Below are positions 1-12,639 of a stretch of DNA of 64,000 nucleotides, in pieces (within the stretch, counting starts at the first letter, position 1; every line of letters begins with the position of its first letter). Location: assembly GCF_024139115.2 (NCBI RefSeq), contig NC_085140.1:100142988-100206987 (forward strand), given 5' to 3'. The translations under genes were made by a program, and so were the position numbers. Under the pieces are notes generated by a model. The model was not told where the DNA came from. It made no database searches and saw nothing but the letters and a program-made list of their open reading frames with translations. This stretch comes from Armigeres subalbatus. Its lineage: Eukaryota; Arthropoda; Insecta; Diptera; Culicidae.

Positions 1-3000
1 TTTGGTTGGTTTGGATTGGTTTGGTTGGTTTGGATTGGTTTGGTTGGTTTGGATTGGTTTGGATTGGTTTGGTTGGTTTGGTTGGTTTGGATTGGTTTGG
101 TTGGTTTGGTTGGTTTGGTTGGTTTGGATTGGTTTGGATTGGTTTGGATTGGTTTGGATTGGTTTGGATTGGTTTGGATTGGTTTGGTTGGTTTGGATTG
201 GTTTGGATTGGTTTGGATTGGTTTGGATTGGTTTGGTTGGTTTGGATTGGTTTGGTTGGTTTGGTTGGTTTGGATTGGTTTGGATTGGTTTGGATTGGTT
301 TGGTTGGTTTGGTTGGTTTGGTTTGGTTGGTTTGGATTGGTTTGGTTTGGTTTGGTTTGGTTTGGATTGGTTTGGTTGGGTTTGGATTGGTTTGGTTTGG
401 TTGGTTTGGATTGGTTTGGATTGGTTTGGTTTGGTTGGTTTGGTTGGTTTGGTTGGTTTGGTTTGGTTTGGTTTGGTTGGTTTGGATTGGTTGGATTGGT
501 TTGGTTGGTTTGGATTGGTTTGGTTTGGTTGGTTTGGATTGGTTTGGATTGGTTTGGTTGGTTTGGATTGGTTTGGATTGGTTTGGGATTGGTTTGGATT
601 GGTTTGGATTGGTTTGGATTGGTTTGGTTTGGTTTGGTTGGTTTGGATTGGTTTGGTTGGTTTGGTTTGGATTGGTTTGGATTGGTTTGGGTTGGTTTGG
701 TTGGTTTGGATTGGTTTGATTGGTTTGGATTGGTTTGGTTGGTTTGGTTGGTTTGGTTGGTTTGGATTGGTTTGGATTGGTTTGGATTGGTTTGGATTGG
801 TTTGGATTGGTTTGGTTGGTTTGGATTGGTTTGGATTGGTTTGGATTGGTTTGGTTTGGTTTGGTTTGGTTTGGATTGGTTTGGGTTGGTTTGGTTGGTT
901 GGTTGGTTTGGATTGGTTTGGATTGGTTTGGATTGGTTTGGTTGGTTTGGTTGGTTTGGTTGGTTTGGATTGGTTTGGATTGGTTTGGTTTGGTTTGGAT
1001 TGGTTTGGATTGGTTTGGTTGGTTTGGTTGGTTTGGTTTGGTTTGGATTGGTTGGTTTGGTTTGGATTGGTTTGGATTGGTTTGGATTGGTTTGGTTGGT
1101 TTGGATTGGTTTGGATTGGTTTGGATTGGATTTGGATTGGATTTGGATTGGTTTGGTTTGGTTTGGATTGGTTTGGTTTGGTTTGGTTGGTTTGGATTGG
1201 TTTGGTTGGATTTGGTTGGTTTGGATTGGTTTGGATTTGGTTTGGGATTGGTTTGGTTTGGTTTGGTTGGTGGTTTGGATTGGTTTGGTTGGTTTGGTTG
1301 GTTTGGTTGGTTTGGTTGGATTGGTTTGGTTGGTTTGGATTGGTTTGGTTGGTTGGTTGGTTTGGATTGGTTTGGTTGGTTTGGATTGGTTTGGTTGGTT
1401 TGGTTGGTTTGGTTGGTTTGGATTGGTTTGGATTGGTTTGGATTGGTTTGGATTGGTTTGGATTGGTTTGGATTGGTTTGGATTGGATTTGGTTTGGTTT
1501 GGATTGGTTTGGATTGGATTTGGATTGGTTTGGTTGGTTTGGATTGGATTTGGTTTGGATTGGTTTGGATTGGTTTGGATTGGTTTGGATTGGATTTGGA
1601 TTGGTTTGGGATTGGTTTGGTTGGATTGGTTGGTTGGATTGGTTTGGATTTGGTTTGGATTGGTTTGGTTGGTTTGGATTGGTTTGGTTGGTTTGGTTGG
1701 TTTGGTTGGTTTGGTTTGGTTTGGTTGGTTTGGTTGGTTTGGTTTGGTTGGTTTGGTTTGGTTTGGTTGGATTGGTTTGGTTTGGTTTGGATTGGTTTGG
1801 ATTGGTTTGGTTTGGATTGGTTTGGATTGGTTTGGTTGGTTGGATTGGTTTGGTTGGTTTGGATTGGTTTGGTTGGTTTGGATTGGTTTGGATTGGTTTG
1901 GATTGGATTTGGTTGGTTTGGTTTGGATTGGTTTGGTTGGTTTGGATTGGTTTGGATTGGTTTGGTTGGTTTGGATTGGTTTGGATTGGTTTGGTTGGTT
2001 TGGTTGGTTTGGTTGGTTTGGATTGGTTTGGTTGGTTTGGATTGGTTTGGTTGGTTTGGTTGGTTTGGATTGGTTTGGTTGGTTTGGATTGGTTTGGTTG
2101 GTTTGGATTGGTTTGGTTGGTTTGGATTGGTTTGGATTGGTTTGGTTGGTTTGGATTGGTTTGGTTGGTTTGGTTGGTTTGGTTGGTTTGGTTGGTTTGG
2201 TTTGGTTTGATTGGTTTGGTTGGTTTGGATTGGTTTGGATTGGTTTGGATTGGTTTGGATTGGTTTGGATTGGTTTGGATTGGTTTGGATTGGTTTGGAT
2301 TGGTTTGGTTGGTTTGGATTGGTTTGGATTGGTTTGGATTGGTTTGGTTTGGTTTGGTTGGTTTGGATTTGGATTTGGTTTGGATTGGTTTGGTTGGTTT
2401 GGATTGGTTTGGATTTGGTTTGGATTGGTTTGGATTGGTTTGGTTGGTTTGGTTGGTTTGGGTTGGTTTGGATTGGTTTGGATTGGTTTGGATTGGTTTG
2501 GTTGGTTTGGTTGGTTTGGATTGGTTTGGTTGGTTTGGTTTGGTTGGTTTGGTTTGGTTTGGTTTGGATTGGTTGGTTTGGTTTGGATTGGGTTTGGATT
2601 GGTTTGGATTGGTTTGGTTGGTTTGGATTGGTTTGGTTGGTTTGGATTGGTTTGGATTGGTTTGGTTGGTTTGGTTGGTTTGGATTGGTTTGGTTGGTTT
2701 GGATTGGTTTGGTTGGTTTGGTTGGTTTGGTTGGTTTGGATTGGTTTGGTTGGTTGGTTTGGTTGGTTTGGTTGGTTTGGTTGGTTTGGATTGGTTTGGT
2801 TTGGTTTGGTTTGGATTGGTTTGGATTGGTTTGGTTGGTTGGATTGGATTTGGATTGGTTGGTTTGGATTGGGTTAGTTTGGTTTGGTTTGGATTGGTTG
2901 GTTTGGTTTGGATTGGTTTGGATTTGGTTGGTTTGGTTTGATTGGTTGGTTTGGTTTGGTTTGGATTGGTTTGGTTGGATTTGGATTGGATTTGGTTGGT

Positions 3001-5870
3001 TTGGTTGGTTTGGATTGGTTTGGATTGGTTTGGATTGGTTTGGATTGGTTTGGTTGGTTTGGTTTGGTTTGGTTTGGTTGGTTTGGATTGGTTTGGATTG
3101 GTTTGGATTGGTTTGGTTGATTTGGTTGGTTTGGGTTGGTTTGGTTTGGATTTGGATTGGTTTTGGGTTGGCTTCGGGTTGGATTTGGATTGGATTTGGA
3201 TTGGGTTTGGTTGGTTTGGATTGGTTTTGGTTGAATTGGTTTGGTTGGTTTGGTTTGGTTTGGATTGGTTTGGATTGGTTTGGATTGGTTTGGATTGGTT
3301 TGGATTGGTTTGGGTTGGTTTGGATTGGTTTGGATTGGTTTGGTTGGTTTGGATTGGTTTGGTTGGTTTGGATTGGTTTGGTTGGTTTGGTTGGTTTGGA
3401 TTGGTTTGGATTGGTTTGGTTGGTTTGGTTGGTTTGGATTGGTTTGGTTGGTTTGGATTGGATTTGGTTGGTTTGGTTGGTTTGGATTGGTTTGGATTGG
3501 TTTGGATTGGTTTGGTTGGTTTGGATTGGTTTGGATTGGATTTGGATTGGTTTGGTTGGTTTGGATTGGTTTGGATTGGTTTGGTTGGTTTGGATTGGTT
3601 GGTTTGGATTGGATTTGGTTTGGTTTGGGTTGGATTGGTTTGGTTGGTTTGGATTGGTTTGGATTGGTTTGGTTGGTTTGGATTGGTTTGGATTGGTTTG
3701 GTTGGTTTGGATTGGTTTGGATTGGTTTGGTTGGTTTGGATTGGTTGGATTGGTTTGGTTGGTTTGGTTGGTTTGGTTGGTTTGGATTGGTTTGGATTGG
3801 TTTGGTTGGTTTGGATTGGTTTGGTTGGTTTGGATTGGTTTGGTTGGTTTGGATTGGTTTGGATTGGTTTGGTTGGTTTGGTTTGGGTTAGATTTGGATT
3901 TGGTTTGGATTGGTTTGGTTGGTTTGGTTGGTTTGGATTGGTTTGGATTGGTTTGGATTGGTTTGGTTGGTTTGGATTGGTTTGGATTGGTTTGGATTGG
4001 TTTGGGTTGGTTTGGATTGGTTTGGTTTGGTTTAGTTGGTTTGGATTGGTTTGGTATTGGATTGGTTTGGATTGGTTTGGTTGGTTTGGTTTGGATTGGT
4101 TTGGATTGGTTTGGTTGGTTTGGTTGGTTTGGTTGGTTTGGATTGGTTTGGTTGGTTTGGTTGGATTGGATTGGATTGGTTGGATTTGGTTGGTTTGGTT
4201 GGTTTGGTTGGTTTGGATTGGATTTGGTTGGTTTGGTTGGATTTGGATTGGTTTGGATTGGTTTGGATTGGTTTGGATTGGTTGGATTGGTTTGGATTGG
4301 TTTGGATTGGTTTGGTTGGTTTGGATTGGTTTGGTTGGTTTGGATTGGTTTGGATTGGTTTGGTTGGTTTGGTTGGTTTGGATTGGTTTGGATTGGTTTG
4401 GATTGGTTTGGATTGGTTTGGTTGGTTTGGTTGGTTGGTTGGTTTGGATTGGTTTGGATTGGTTTGGTTGGTTTGGTTTGGTTTGGATTGGTTTGGATTG
4501 GTTTGGATTGGTTTGGATTGGTTTGGTTGGTTTGGATTGGTTTGGATTGGTTTGGTTGGTTTGGATTGGTTTGGATTGGTTTGGATTGGTTTGGATTGGT
4601 TTGGTTGGTTTGGATTGGTTTGGATTGGTTTGGTTGGATTTGGATTGGTTTGGATTGGTTTGGATTGGTTTGGTTGGTTTGGATTGGTTTGGTTGGTTTG
4701 GATTGGTTTGGATTGGTTTGGATTGGTTTGGTTGGTTTGGATTGGTTTGATTGGTTTGGTTGGTTTGGTTGGTTTGGTTGGTTTGGTTGGTTTGGTTTGG
4801 TTTGGATTGGTTTGGATTGGTTTGGATTGGTTTGGATTGGTTTGGATTGGTTTGGTTGGATTTGGATTGGATTTGGATTGGTTTGGATTGGATTTGGTTG
4901 GTTTGGTTGGTTTGGTTGGATTGGATTTGGTTGGTTTGGTTGGTTTGGATTGGTTTGGTTGGTTTGGATTGGTTTGGATTGGTTTGGATTGGTTTGGTTG
5001 GTTTGGATTGGTTTGGTTGGTTTGGATTGGTTTGGATTGGATTTGGTTGGTTTGGTTGGATTTGGATTGGTTTGGATTGGTTGGTTGGATTTGGATTGGT
5101 TTGGATTGGATTTGGATTGGATTTGGTTGGTTTGGATTGGTTTGGTTGGTTTTGATTGGATTGGTTTGGATTGGTTTGGATTGGTTTGGATTGGTTTGGT
5201 TGGATTTGGTTGGTTTGGATTGGTTTGGTTGGTTTGGATTGGTTTGGTTGGTTTGGATTGGTTTGGATTGGTTTGGTTGGTTTGGTTGGTTGGATTGAAT
5301 TTGGATTGGATTTGGTTTGGATTTGATTGGTTGGATTTGGATTTGGATTGGTTTGGTTGGTTTGGATTGGTTGGATTGGATTGGTTTGGTTGGTTTGGAT
5401 TGGTTTGGATTGGATTGGTTTGGATTGGATTGGTTTGGTTGGATTGGTTGGTTGGTTTGGTTGGTTTGGTTGGATTTGGATTGGTTTGGATTGGTTTGGA
5501 TTGGTTTGGTTGGTTTGGATTGGTTTGGATTGGTTTGGATTGGATTTGGATTGGTTTGGATTGGTTTGGATTGGTTTGGTTTGGATTTGGTTTGGTTTGG
5601 TTTGAACTGGATTTGGGTTGGTTTGGTTGGTTTGGTTTGGTTTGGATTGGTTTGGATTGGTTTGGTTGGTTTGGATTGGTTTGGATTGGTTTGGTTGGAT
5701 TTGGTTGGTTTGGATTGGTTTGGATTGGTTTGGTTGGTTTGGTTGGTTTGGATTGGTTTGGATTGGTTTGGATTGGTTTGGTTGGTTTGGTTGGTTTGGA
5801 TTGGTTGGATTGGTTTGGATTGGTTTGGATTGGTTTGATTGGTTTGGATTGGTTTGGATTGGTTTGGTTG
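1..5870. repeat. G/T-rich satellite of mixed 9- and 10-bp units
   Basis: The array is built from interspersed TTTGGTTGG (9 bp) and TTTGGATTGG (10 bp) units, with occasional short TTTGG or GGATTTGG variants. The plus strand has no cytosine until position 3172, and I see only three in the first 5.6 kb (3172, 3175, 5607). The lack of stop codons leaves all three plus frames open for hundreds of codons (W/F/G/L/V/I/D-rich translations). This is a composition artefact and I do not call it coding. The array runs off the left edge of the window, so its full length is unknown. It could be a heterochromatic or subtelomeric satellite, but nothing here places it on a chromosome. Confidence 0.95.
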
Positions 5871-6399
5871 GTTTGAAATTAGATATGGATTGACTAGATT
5901 TGGTTGATTGGTTTGGATTTGGTTTGGATTGGTTTGGAATTGGTTGGTTTGGTTTGGTTGGTTTGGATTGGTTTGATTTGATTTGGATATAATTTGGATT
6001 GGTTTGAACTGGATTTGGTTGGATTGGATTGGTTTGGATTGGTTTGGATTGGTTTGGAATTGGTTGGTTTGGATTGAATTTGGATTGGTTGGATTGAATT
6101 TGGATTGGTTTGGAATGGATTTGGAATGGTTTGTATTGGTTTGGATTGAATTTGGATTGAATTTGGTTGGATTTGAATTGGTTTGAATTGGTTTTGATTG
6201 GATTTGATTGGTTTGGTTGGGTTGGATTAGATTTGATTTGGTTTGGATTGGTTTGGATTGATTTGGATTGGATTTGGATTTGATTTGAATTGGTTGGATT
6301 TGGATTGGATTGGTTTGGTTGGTTTGGATTGGTTCGGATTGGATTGATTTGGATATGGTTTGGATTTGGATTGGATTGGATGGTTTGGATTTGGATTGG

Positions 6400-7285
6400 A
6401 TTCGGATTGAATTCGGATATGATTTGGATTGGATTTGGATTGGATTTAGATTGGATTTTGATTGGATATGGGTAAGAATTAGATTGTATTTCGATTGGAT
6501 TTGGATTAGATTTGGATTACATTTGGATTTGATTTGGATTGAATTTGGATTGGATTTGAACTGGATTTGGATCGGATTGGATTGAATTTGGATTGGATTT
6601 GGATTGGCTGTGGATTGGATTTGGATTGGACTGGATTTGGATTGGTTTTGGATTGGATTTGAACTGGATTTGGATCGGATTGGATTGGATTTAGATTGGA
6701 TTTGGATAAGATATGGATTGGATTAGATTTGTATTGGATTTAGATTGGATTTTGATTGGGTATGGGAAAGAATTAGAATGTATTTCGATTGGATTTGGAT
6801 TGGATTTGATTACATTTGGTTTGATTTGGATTGAATTTGGATTGGTTTGAACTGAATTTGGATCGGATTGGTTTGGATTTGGTTTGGATTGGACTGGTTT
6901 GGATTGGGTTTGGATTGGTTTTGATTGAATTTGGATTGGTTTGGTTGAATTTTGATTGGTTGGATTGAATTGGTTGGATTGGTTTGGATTGGTTTGGATT
7001 GGATTTGGATTTGGATTGGTTTGGTTGGTTTGGATTGGTTTGGATTGGTTTGGATTGGTTTGGGTTGGTTTGGATTGGAGTTGGATTGGATTTGGATTGG
7101 ATTTGGATTGGATTTAAATTTGGATCGGATTTGGATATGATTTGAACTGGATTTGGATTGGAACTGGATTTGGTTTGGATTTAGATTCGGATTGGTTTTG
7201 GATTGGATTTGGATTGGATTTTTATTAGATTTGAATTGGATTTGGATTGGATTTGATTTGGATTTGGATTTGTTTTGGATTGCAT
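6400..7285. repeat. Higher-order duplication inside the satellite flank, copy 1
   Basis: A distinctive order of variant units is repeated in 7886-8935. It includes TTCGGATTGAATTCGGATAT at 6401, a GGGTAAGAATTAGA block, GGCTGTGGATTGG, and TTGGATCGG followed by GGATATGATTTGAACTGG near 7121. The offset is about 1.49 kb at the left of the block and about 1.66 kb at the right, so the two copies differ by a net indel of about 170 bp. Confidence 0.75.
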
Positions 7286-7885
7286 TTGGTGTGGATTTGG
7301 ATTGGTTTGGATTGGTTTGGATTGGATTGGATTGGTTTGGGATTGGATTGGTTTGGATTGGATTTGGATTGGTTTGGATTTGGATTGGTTTGAATTGGTT
7401 TGGTTGGTTTGGATTGGTTGATTTGGTTGGATTTGGATTGGTTTGGTTGGTTGGTTGGATCGGGTTTGGATTGGTTTGGTTGGTTTGGTTGGTTTGGTTG
7501 GATGGGGTTTGGTTTGGATTTGGTTTGGATTTGGCTTGGTTTTGGATTGGTTTGAACTAGATTTGGATTGGATTGGATTGGTTTGGATTGGTTTGGATTG
7601 GTTTGGATTGGTTTGGATGGTTGGTTTGGTTGGTTGGATTGGTTTGGATTTGGTTGGTTTGGATTGGTTTGGATTTGATTTGGTTGGATTGGTTTGTATT
7701 GTTGGATTGAATTTGGATTGAATTTTGATTCGATTTGAATTGGATTTGAATTGGATTTTGATTCGGATTGGATTTGGGTTGGATTTGGATTGATTTGGAT
7801 TGGATTTGGATTTGATTTGGATTGGATTGGATTTGGATTGGATTTGGATTGGATTTGGATTGGATTTGGATAGGATTTGGATTGG

Positions 7886-8935
7886 ATTCGGATTGAATTC
7901 GGATATGATTTGGATTGGATTTGGATAGGATTTGGATTGGATTTAGATTGGATTTTGATTGGATTTGGATTAGATTTGGATTACATTTGGATTTGATTTG
8001 GATTGAATTTTAATTGGATTTGAACTGGATTTGGATCGGATTGGATTGAATTTGGATTGGATTTGGATTGGCTGTGGATTGGATTTGGATTGGACTGGAT
8101 TTGGATTGGTTTTGGATTGGATTTGAACTGGATTTGGATCGGATTGGATTGGATTTAGATTGGATTTGGATTAGATATGGATTGGATTAGATTTGTATTG
8201 GATTTAGATTGGATTTTGATTGGGTATGGGTAAGAATTAGAATGTATTTCGATTGGATTTGGATTGGATTTTGATTACATTTGGATTTGATTTGGATTGA
8301 ATTTGGATTGGATTTGAACTGAATTTGGATCGGATTGGATTTGGATTGGATTGGATTTGGATTGGACTGGATTTGGATTGGGTTTGGATTGGATTTTGAT
8401 TGAATTTGGAATTGGATTAGATTTGGATTGAATTTTTATTGGATTTGGATTGAATTTGGAATGGATTTGGATTGAATTTGGAATGGATTTGGAATGGATT
8501 TGGATTAAATTTGGATTGGATTTGAATTGGATTTGAATCGGTTTTGGATTCGGATTTGATTTGGATTGGATTTGGGTTGGATTTGGATTGGATTTGGATT
8601 AGATTTGAATTGGATTTGGATTGGATTTGGGTTGGATTTGGATTGGATTTGGATTGGATTTGGATTGGAGTTGGATTAGATTTGGATTGGATTTGGATTG
8701 GATTTGGATTGGATTTGGATTGGATTTGGATTGGATTTGGATTGGATTTGGATTGGTTTTGGATTGGATTTGGATTTGGATCGGATTTGGATATGATTTG
8801 AACTGGATTTGGATTGGAACTGGATTTGGATTGGATTTAGATTCGGATTGAATTTGGATTGGATTTGGATTGGATTTTTATTAGATTTGAATTGGATTTG
8901 GATTTGTTTTGGATTTTGATTTGGATTGGATTTGA
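7886..8935. repeat. Higher-order duplication inside the satellite flank, copy 2
   Basis: This is the second occurrence of the variant-unit series described for 6400-7285. It starts with the same TTCGGATTGAATTCGGATAT motif at 7887 and ends with the TTTTTATTAGATTTGAATTGG block near 8875. Its presence shows that the diverged flank was segmentally duplicated after the unit variants arose. Confidence 0.75.
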
Positions 8936-9530
8936 ACTGGATTTGGATCGGATTGGATTAGATTTGGATTGGATTTGGATTTGGATTGGATTTGGATCGG
9001 ATTTGGATTAGATTTGGATTGGATTTGAATTGGATTTGAATTGGATTTGGATTGGATTGAATTTGGATTGGATTTGGATTGGATTTGGATTGGATTTGGA
9101 TCGGGTTTGGATTGGATTTGAATTGGATTTGGATTGGATTTGGATTGGATGTGGATTTGGTTTGGATTTGGATTTGATTTGGATTGGTTTTGGATTGGAT
9201 TTGAACTAGATTTAGATTGGAGTGGATTGGATTTGGATTTGAATTGAATTTGGATTGGATTTGAATTTAATTTGGATTGGATTTGGATTGGATTTAGATT
9301 GGATTTGGATTTGGATTGGATTTGGATTGGTTTTAGATTAGATTTGGATTGGATTTGGATTGGTTTTGGATTTGATTTGGATTGGATTTGGATTGGATTT
9401 GGATTTGAATTTGTTTTGGATCGGATTTGGATTGGATTTGAATTGGATTTTGATTGGATTTGAATTTTTGTTGGATTTGGACTGCATTTTGTTTAGATTT
9501 GAATTGAGTTTGAATTTTTTTTTAATATAT

Positions 9531-11981
9531 TTGGGTTGTTGGGTTTGGATTTTTGATGATTGGCTGAGTTTTGGTTTTGTGTTTAAGTGCAGTGCATCGA
9601 GTTTTGTTCCGATTGAGATTGGTTTTCAATTTGGATTGTATGTTAGTCGTATTTGATCTTGATCCGTATTCACAGCTGATTGACCTTAATATGAAGCTGT
9701 TGAACGTAGAAGGGTTAATGGGACATTTTGGTCAAATTTCAGATAAACAAAATAATACTTGCATTGGTTTTATAAAAGGATAGTTTGGAAATACACCGAA
9801 AGATTGAAGGCTGGGAGCGATGCTTCATTGCAAAATCCATATGATTGGACCAAATGTTTTGGAAGAATAACAAATGGAACCACAGCTTGTGGACTTCACG
9901 GCCGTGCGGTTAGTGGCGTTCCTCGTCTGGGCCCATTCGCGTATGGTGGAGTATCCGTTGTATAATGCTAGGTGTTAAATTTTCTGTCTGTGCGGTTTCT
10001 GGTCGAAGACGGTAATCCTGTCTCAATTTTGCTACAAGAGGAAAGCCTATAATTTCGTGTATGGGTATTTTAGAGTTACTGACTTTTTTGAAAATCAGCC
10101 TCATTGAACAATGACACCGTGCAAACCTACGTAAAGTCGTGTCAAGTCGTCTTATGACAATTGATTCTAAAAGTTTCTGAAATAAATCAAGTTCAACATT
10201 GACCAGTTTTAAAATTTGGTCTCAATCATCTATAGTGAAAATTCCCCGATAATTCCCTGGATTATTGCACTATAAATATGAATGTGCCAAGGATGGATTC
10301 AATATCATCAATCACCGCAACTTCACAATTAATGTAAACTAATAAATATTCTTCGTTGGTGATCCACTTAAACATCTCAAGAGATATCCATCCCTTATCC
10401 CCTGAGCACTTATCAACTTCAGCTTCATTCATTGAGGATGCATCTTTTCATTCAAAACAGCTTTAGCTGTCGAAGCAGAACACTGCATTTTCAAACCTGT
10501 CCGAAATTCCGGGAATTCTCATGCTCGTTGCCCAAATGTCTGGCACTTTCCTTTTTGTTTTGGACGACGCGATTGTTTTCGAAGGAAAGCCAACCAAATG
10601 CTATTTCCCGGCTAACATATCCGTCTAACACCAAGCCTTGTGATGAGCAGCAATTTTTCACTTCATCCTCCTCTTACGCTTATTTGTTTTCATACCGCGC
10701 CGGGCAAACAACAAGACTGATGCATTTTTTATTGCTTCGGGTTGTTCGAACTTGTTGGGCAATGCAAACCGAACCGACCGCACACCCGAAAAGAAGTGAC
10801 TTTGAGAACTTCCCTCTAGAGGCACACAGAGGGAAAAAAGACGGTTCGATTGCATCAGATGCACTCCTTCTCGTCGAATGATGCAGCTCGATCTCATCAA
10901 TGGGACGATATGGGCGCAAGATTTCGTGAAAGAAGCGGATGATGGTGGCCAATGCAGAGCCTCTGTTCCATGCGGATTGATTTCGGTGAAACTTCAACTG
11001 CGGTGTAGGCAGCGAAATATAGATGCCTAAATAAAGTTAAAGATTTACAAACGTTGCCAGCATGGGAAAAATGATAAAATCATGAACCAGGGATTGAATC
11101 CTAAAGAGAAAGAGCAAGTCTCTCACTTATCATTTCTGTATGTAGCATAGCGCGAGAAACTTTTTTCGCAAGCTGTCATGATAGAGAACTGATTCGGGAT
11201 GTTTTACCCCATGATAAATTTCTGTTAGAAAGCTCCAAATGTGGGGAGCACTGACTCTGATGATGCAATTCAACTTGTTCTACATAGCTGTGCAGCACAT
11301 AGCGAGAATCACCATTTTTCTGTGGGGGCTGCCTATCCGATTCTGTTTTTTTGCACTTGTATACAAGTTTGATAAATTTGTTATCATGGCTTGTTATGAT
11401 CGAAACAGTTATTGCCTCTCTTTTATCGTTGTTCGTTATCTATTGAGAGCGATTTCTGCAAACCCTGTCAGGAACATTAACCCATAATTAAGAGTTACAT
11501 ATGTACATAGAACAACTCCTTCTTCTTCCTGTTTGTTGGTAATACATCCCACTGTGCTCTTCCATAGTTAATAACTGCGAGGTTCTGAGTCTTTCGTGAT
11601 GAGAAGATTTCCGATCCTAAAATGTCCTAGATCGGACGGGGAATTGGACCGAGTCAACATCAGCATGGTCATGCATTGGAGTCGCGCAACTTAAAACCGC
11701 TAGGTCAAGGAAGTACATATATTCAAGATGTAAAGCATCTCTTTATTCTTTTTTTACACGGGGGATGCCATTATCCCAACAGACGGCTTGATTACTTTTG
11801 ATTATTTCGAAAAGTATTCAAAAACCAAGGAACCTAAGGTGACGCAGTTCCAACTGACGATCATGTTGTCTACGTCACTATTTGTATTTACATCAAATCG
11901 ACAATGGAAATTATCGATTAGTGAACTTTTTATTAAGTTTTTTTTTATTTTTTAAATTTAACTCTAAATCCTAAATCCACA
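9531..11981. other. Stretch without a recognised gene
   Basis: Non-repetitive sequence follows the satellite. Short open frames exist on both strands at 10432-10997, but they overlap one another in different frames, match no family I recognise and have no clear gene structure. About 11375-11480 resembles 41808-41905 (shared motifs around GATCGAAA, TTTAT-GTCGTT and TTATC-AT-GAGA), so part of this stretch is probably dispersed repeat. I see no RNA gene. Confidence 0.5.
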
Positions 11982-12411
11982 ATGCCGCGGTGTGCAGTGA
12001 ATTTGTGCCAAATTACTTCCGGAGTGGCGAAAAACAGTGAAGTATTTATTAGCTTCTTCTTGTTTCCGAAGGAGCTTAGCGGGCTAAATAGCTCTTTTGC
12101 TCTTGATACTTCATCTCAGAGGCGTTTGCGACTAATTGTTGCATTAGACGTGAATGGTAAGATTAAATATTCATTTTTTTTATTCCGTGGCCTTTTTTTT
12201 GTCTTTATTAGCGAGACTTTCAGCCCTGGACTGGATCGTCTCGATCTGTGGCCTAATTGAGGGATAAATTTGTTTTATTCTAGGCGAAAAGCACTTTCGC
12301 ACTGAAAAGCTTTTTAGTATTGACGTAGGACTACGTCTGTGTTTTCTATATTGGGGTACACTTTACGATTGCGAAAATCGGGTACCGTCACGAAAATATG
12401 ATAGACTTTAA
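11982..12411 (+). pseudogene. Degenerate THAP-like zinc-finger N-terminus (two putative exons)
   Basis: An ATG at 11982 opens a frame beginning MPRC with a second Cys at residue 9, then FFLFPKE at about residues 26-32. This resembles the start of a THAP domain (MP-x-C-x2-4-C, then an F-x-x-FPKD-type motif). A plausible GT donor follows 12156 and an AG acceptor precedes 12284. Joining them continues the frame into KHF, the position of the THAP C-x2-H step, then reaches TAA at 12409-12411. The third zinc-ligand Cys reads Gly across the putative junction, and the conserved Trp is not visible, so the finger is probably non-functional. THAP domains occur in P-element transposases and in host regulators; the sequence does not decide which. 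The exon model is inference. Confidence 0.4.
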
Positions 12412-12639
12412 ACTTTAATATCTAAGACGTTTCTCGATGGATTTTCAATTTTTTTGGACCATTCGATCAAGGATGAGTCAACGCTTCTTCGTATTTATTT
12501 GAAAATACTGATTTTTAACTATTTATTATCGATAATTGATAAAAAGTTTAAAAATAGGTCAACCAACCAATAATGTACATGCATCACTAGCACAGACATC
12601 AAAAATCAATCACTTGCGGGTTTGGATCTAATCCTCAGT

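Larger units (their letters stand above)
5871..9530. repeat. Diverged 11-bp-unit flank of the G/T satellite
   Basis: From about 5.9 kb the dominant unit changes to the 11-mer TTTGGATTGGA, and substitutions become frequent (TTTGAATTGG, TTTGATTGG, GGATCGG, GAACTGG). The cleanest 11-mer run is about 8560-8770. The array decays into non-repetitive DNA at about 9480-9550. The short open frames here (W-I-G-F-G-L-D-type peptides) are repeat artefacts. The gradient from near-homogeneous units on the left to diverged units beside unique DNA fits homogenisation in the array core with decay at its edge. That interpretation is inference. Confidence 0.9.

Noticed and set aside
2..5876. Very long overlapping plus-strand open frames (up to 1221 codons) rich in W, F, G, L, V, I and D
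   Set aside because: They exist in all three frames at once because the satellite unit has no stop codons. There is no sequence complexity, codon structure or proper start.
1..9530. The satellite as a telomere array
   Set aside because: It does not match the TTAGG repeat, units are of mixed length, and the array is followed by ordinary dispersed repeats. No evidence places it at a chromosome end.
9885..9965. Possible tRNA-derived SINE head (GGCCGTGCGGTTAGTGGCGT)
   Set aside because: Only an A-box-like stretch is present. No B box follows at tRNA spacing, and no tail or duplication was found.
10432..10997. Overlapping open frames of 80-149 codons on both strands
   Set aside because: Mutually overlapping in different frames, no recognisable domain or gene structure.
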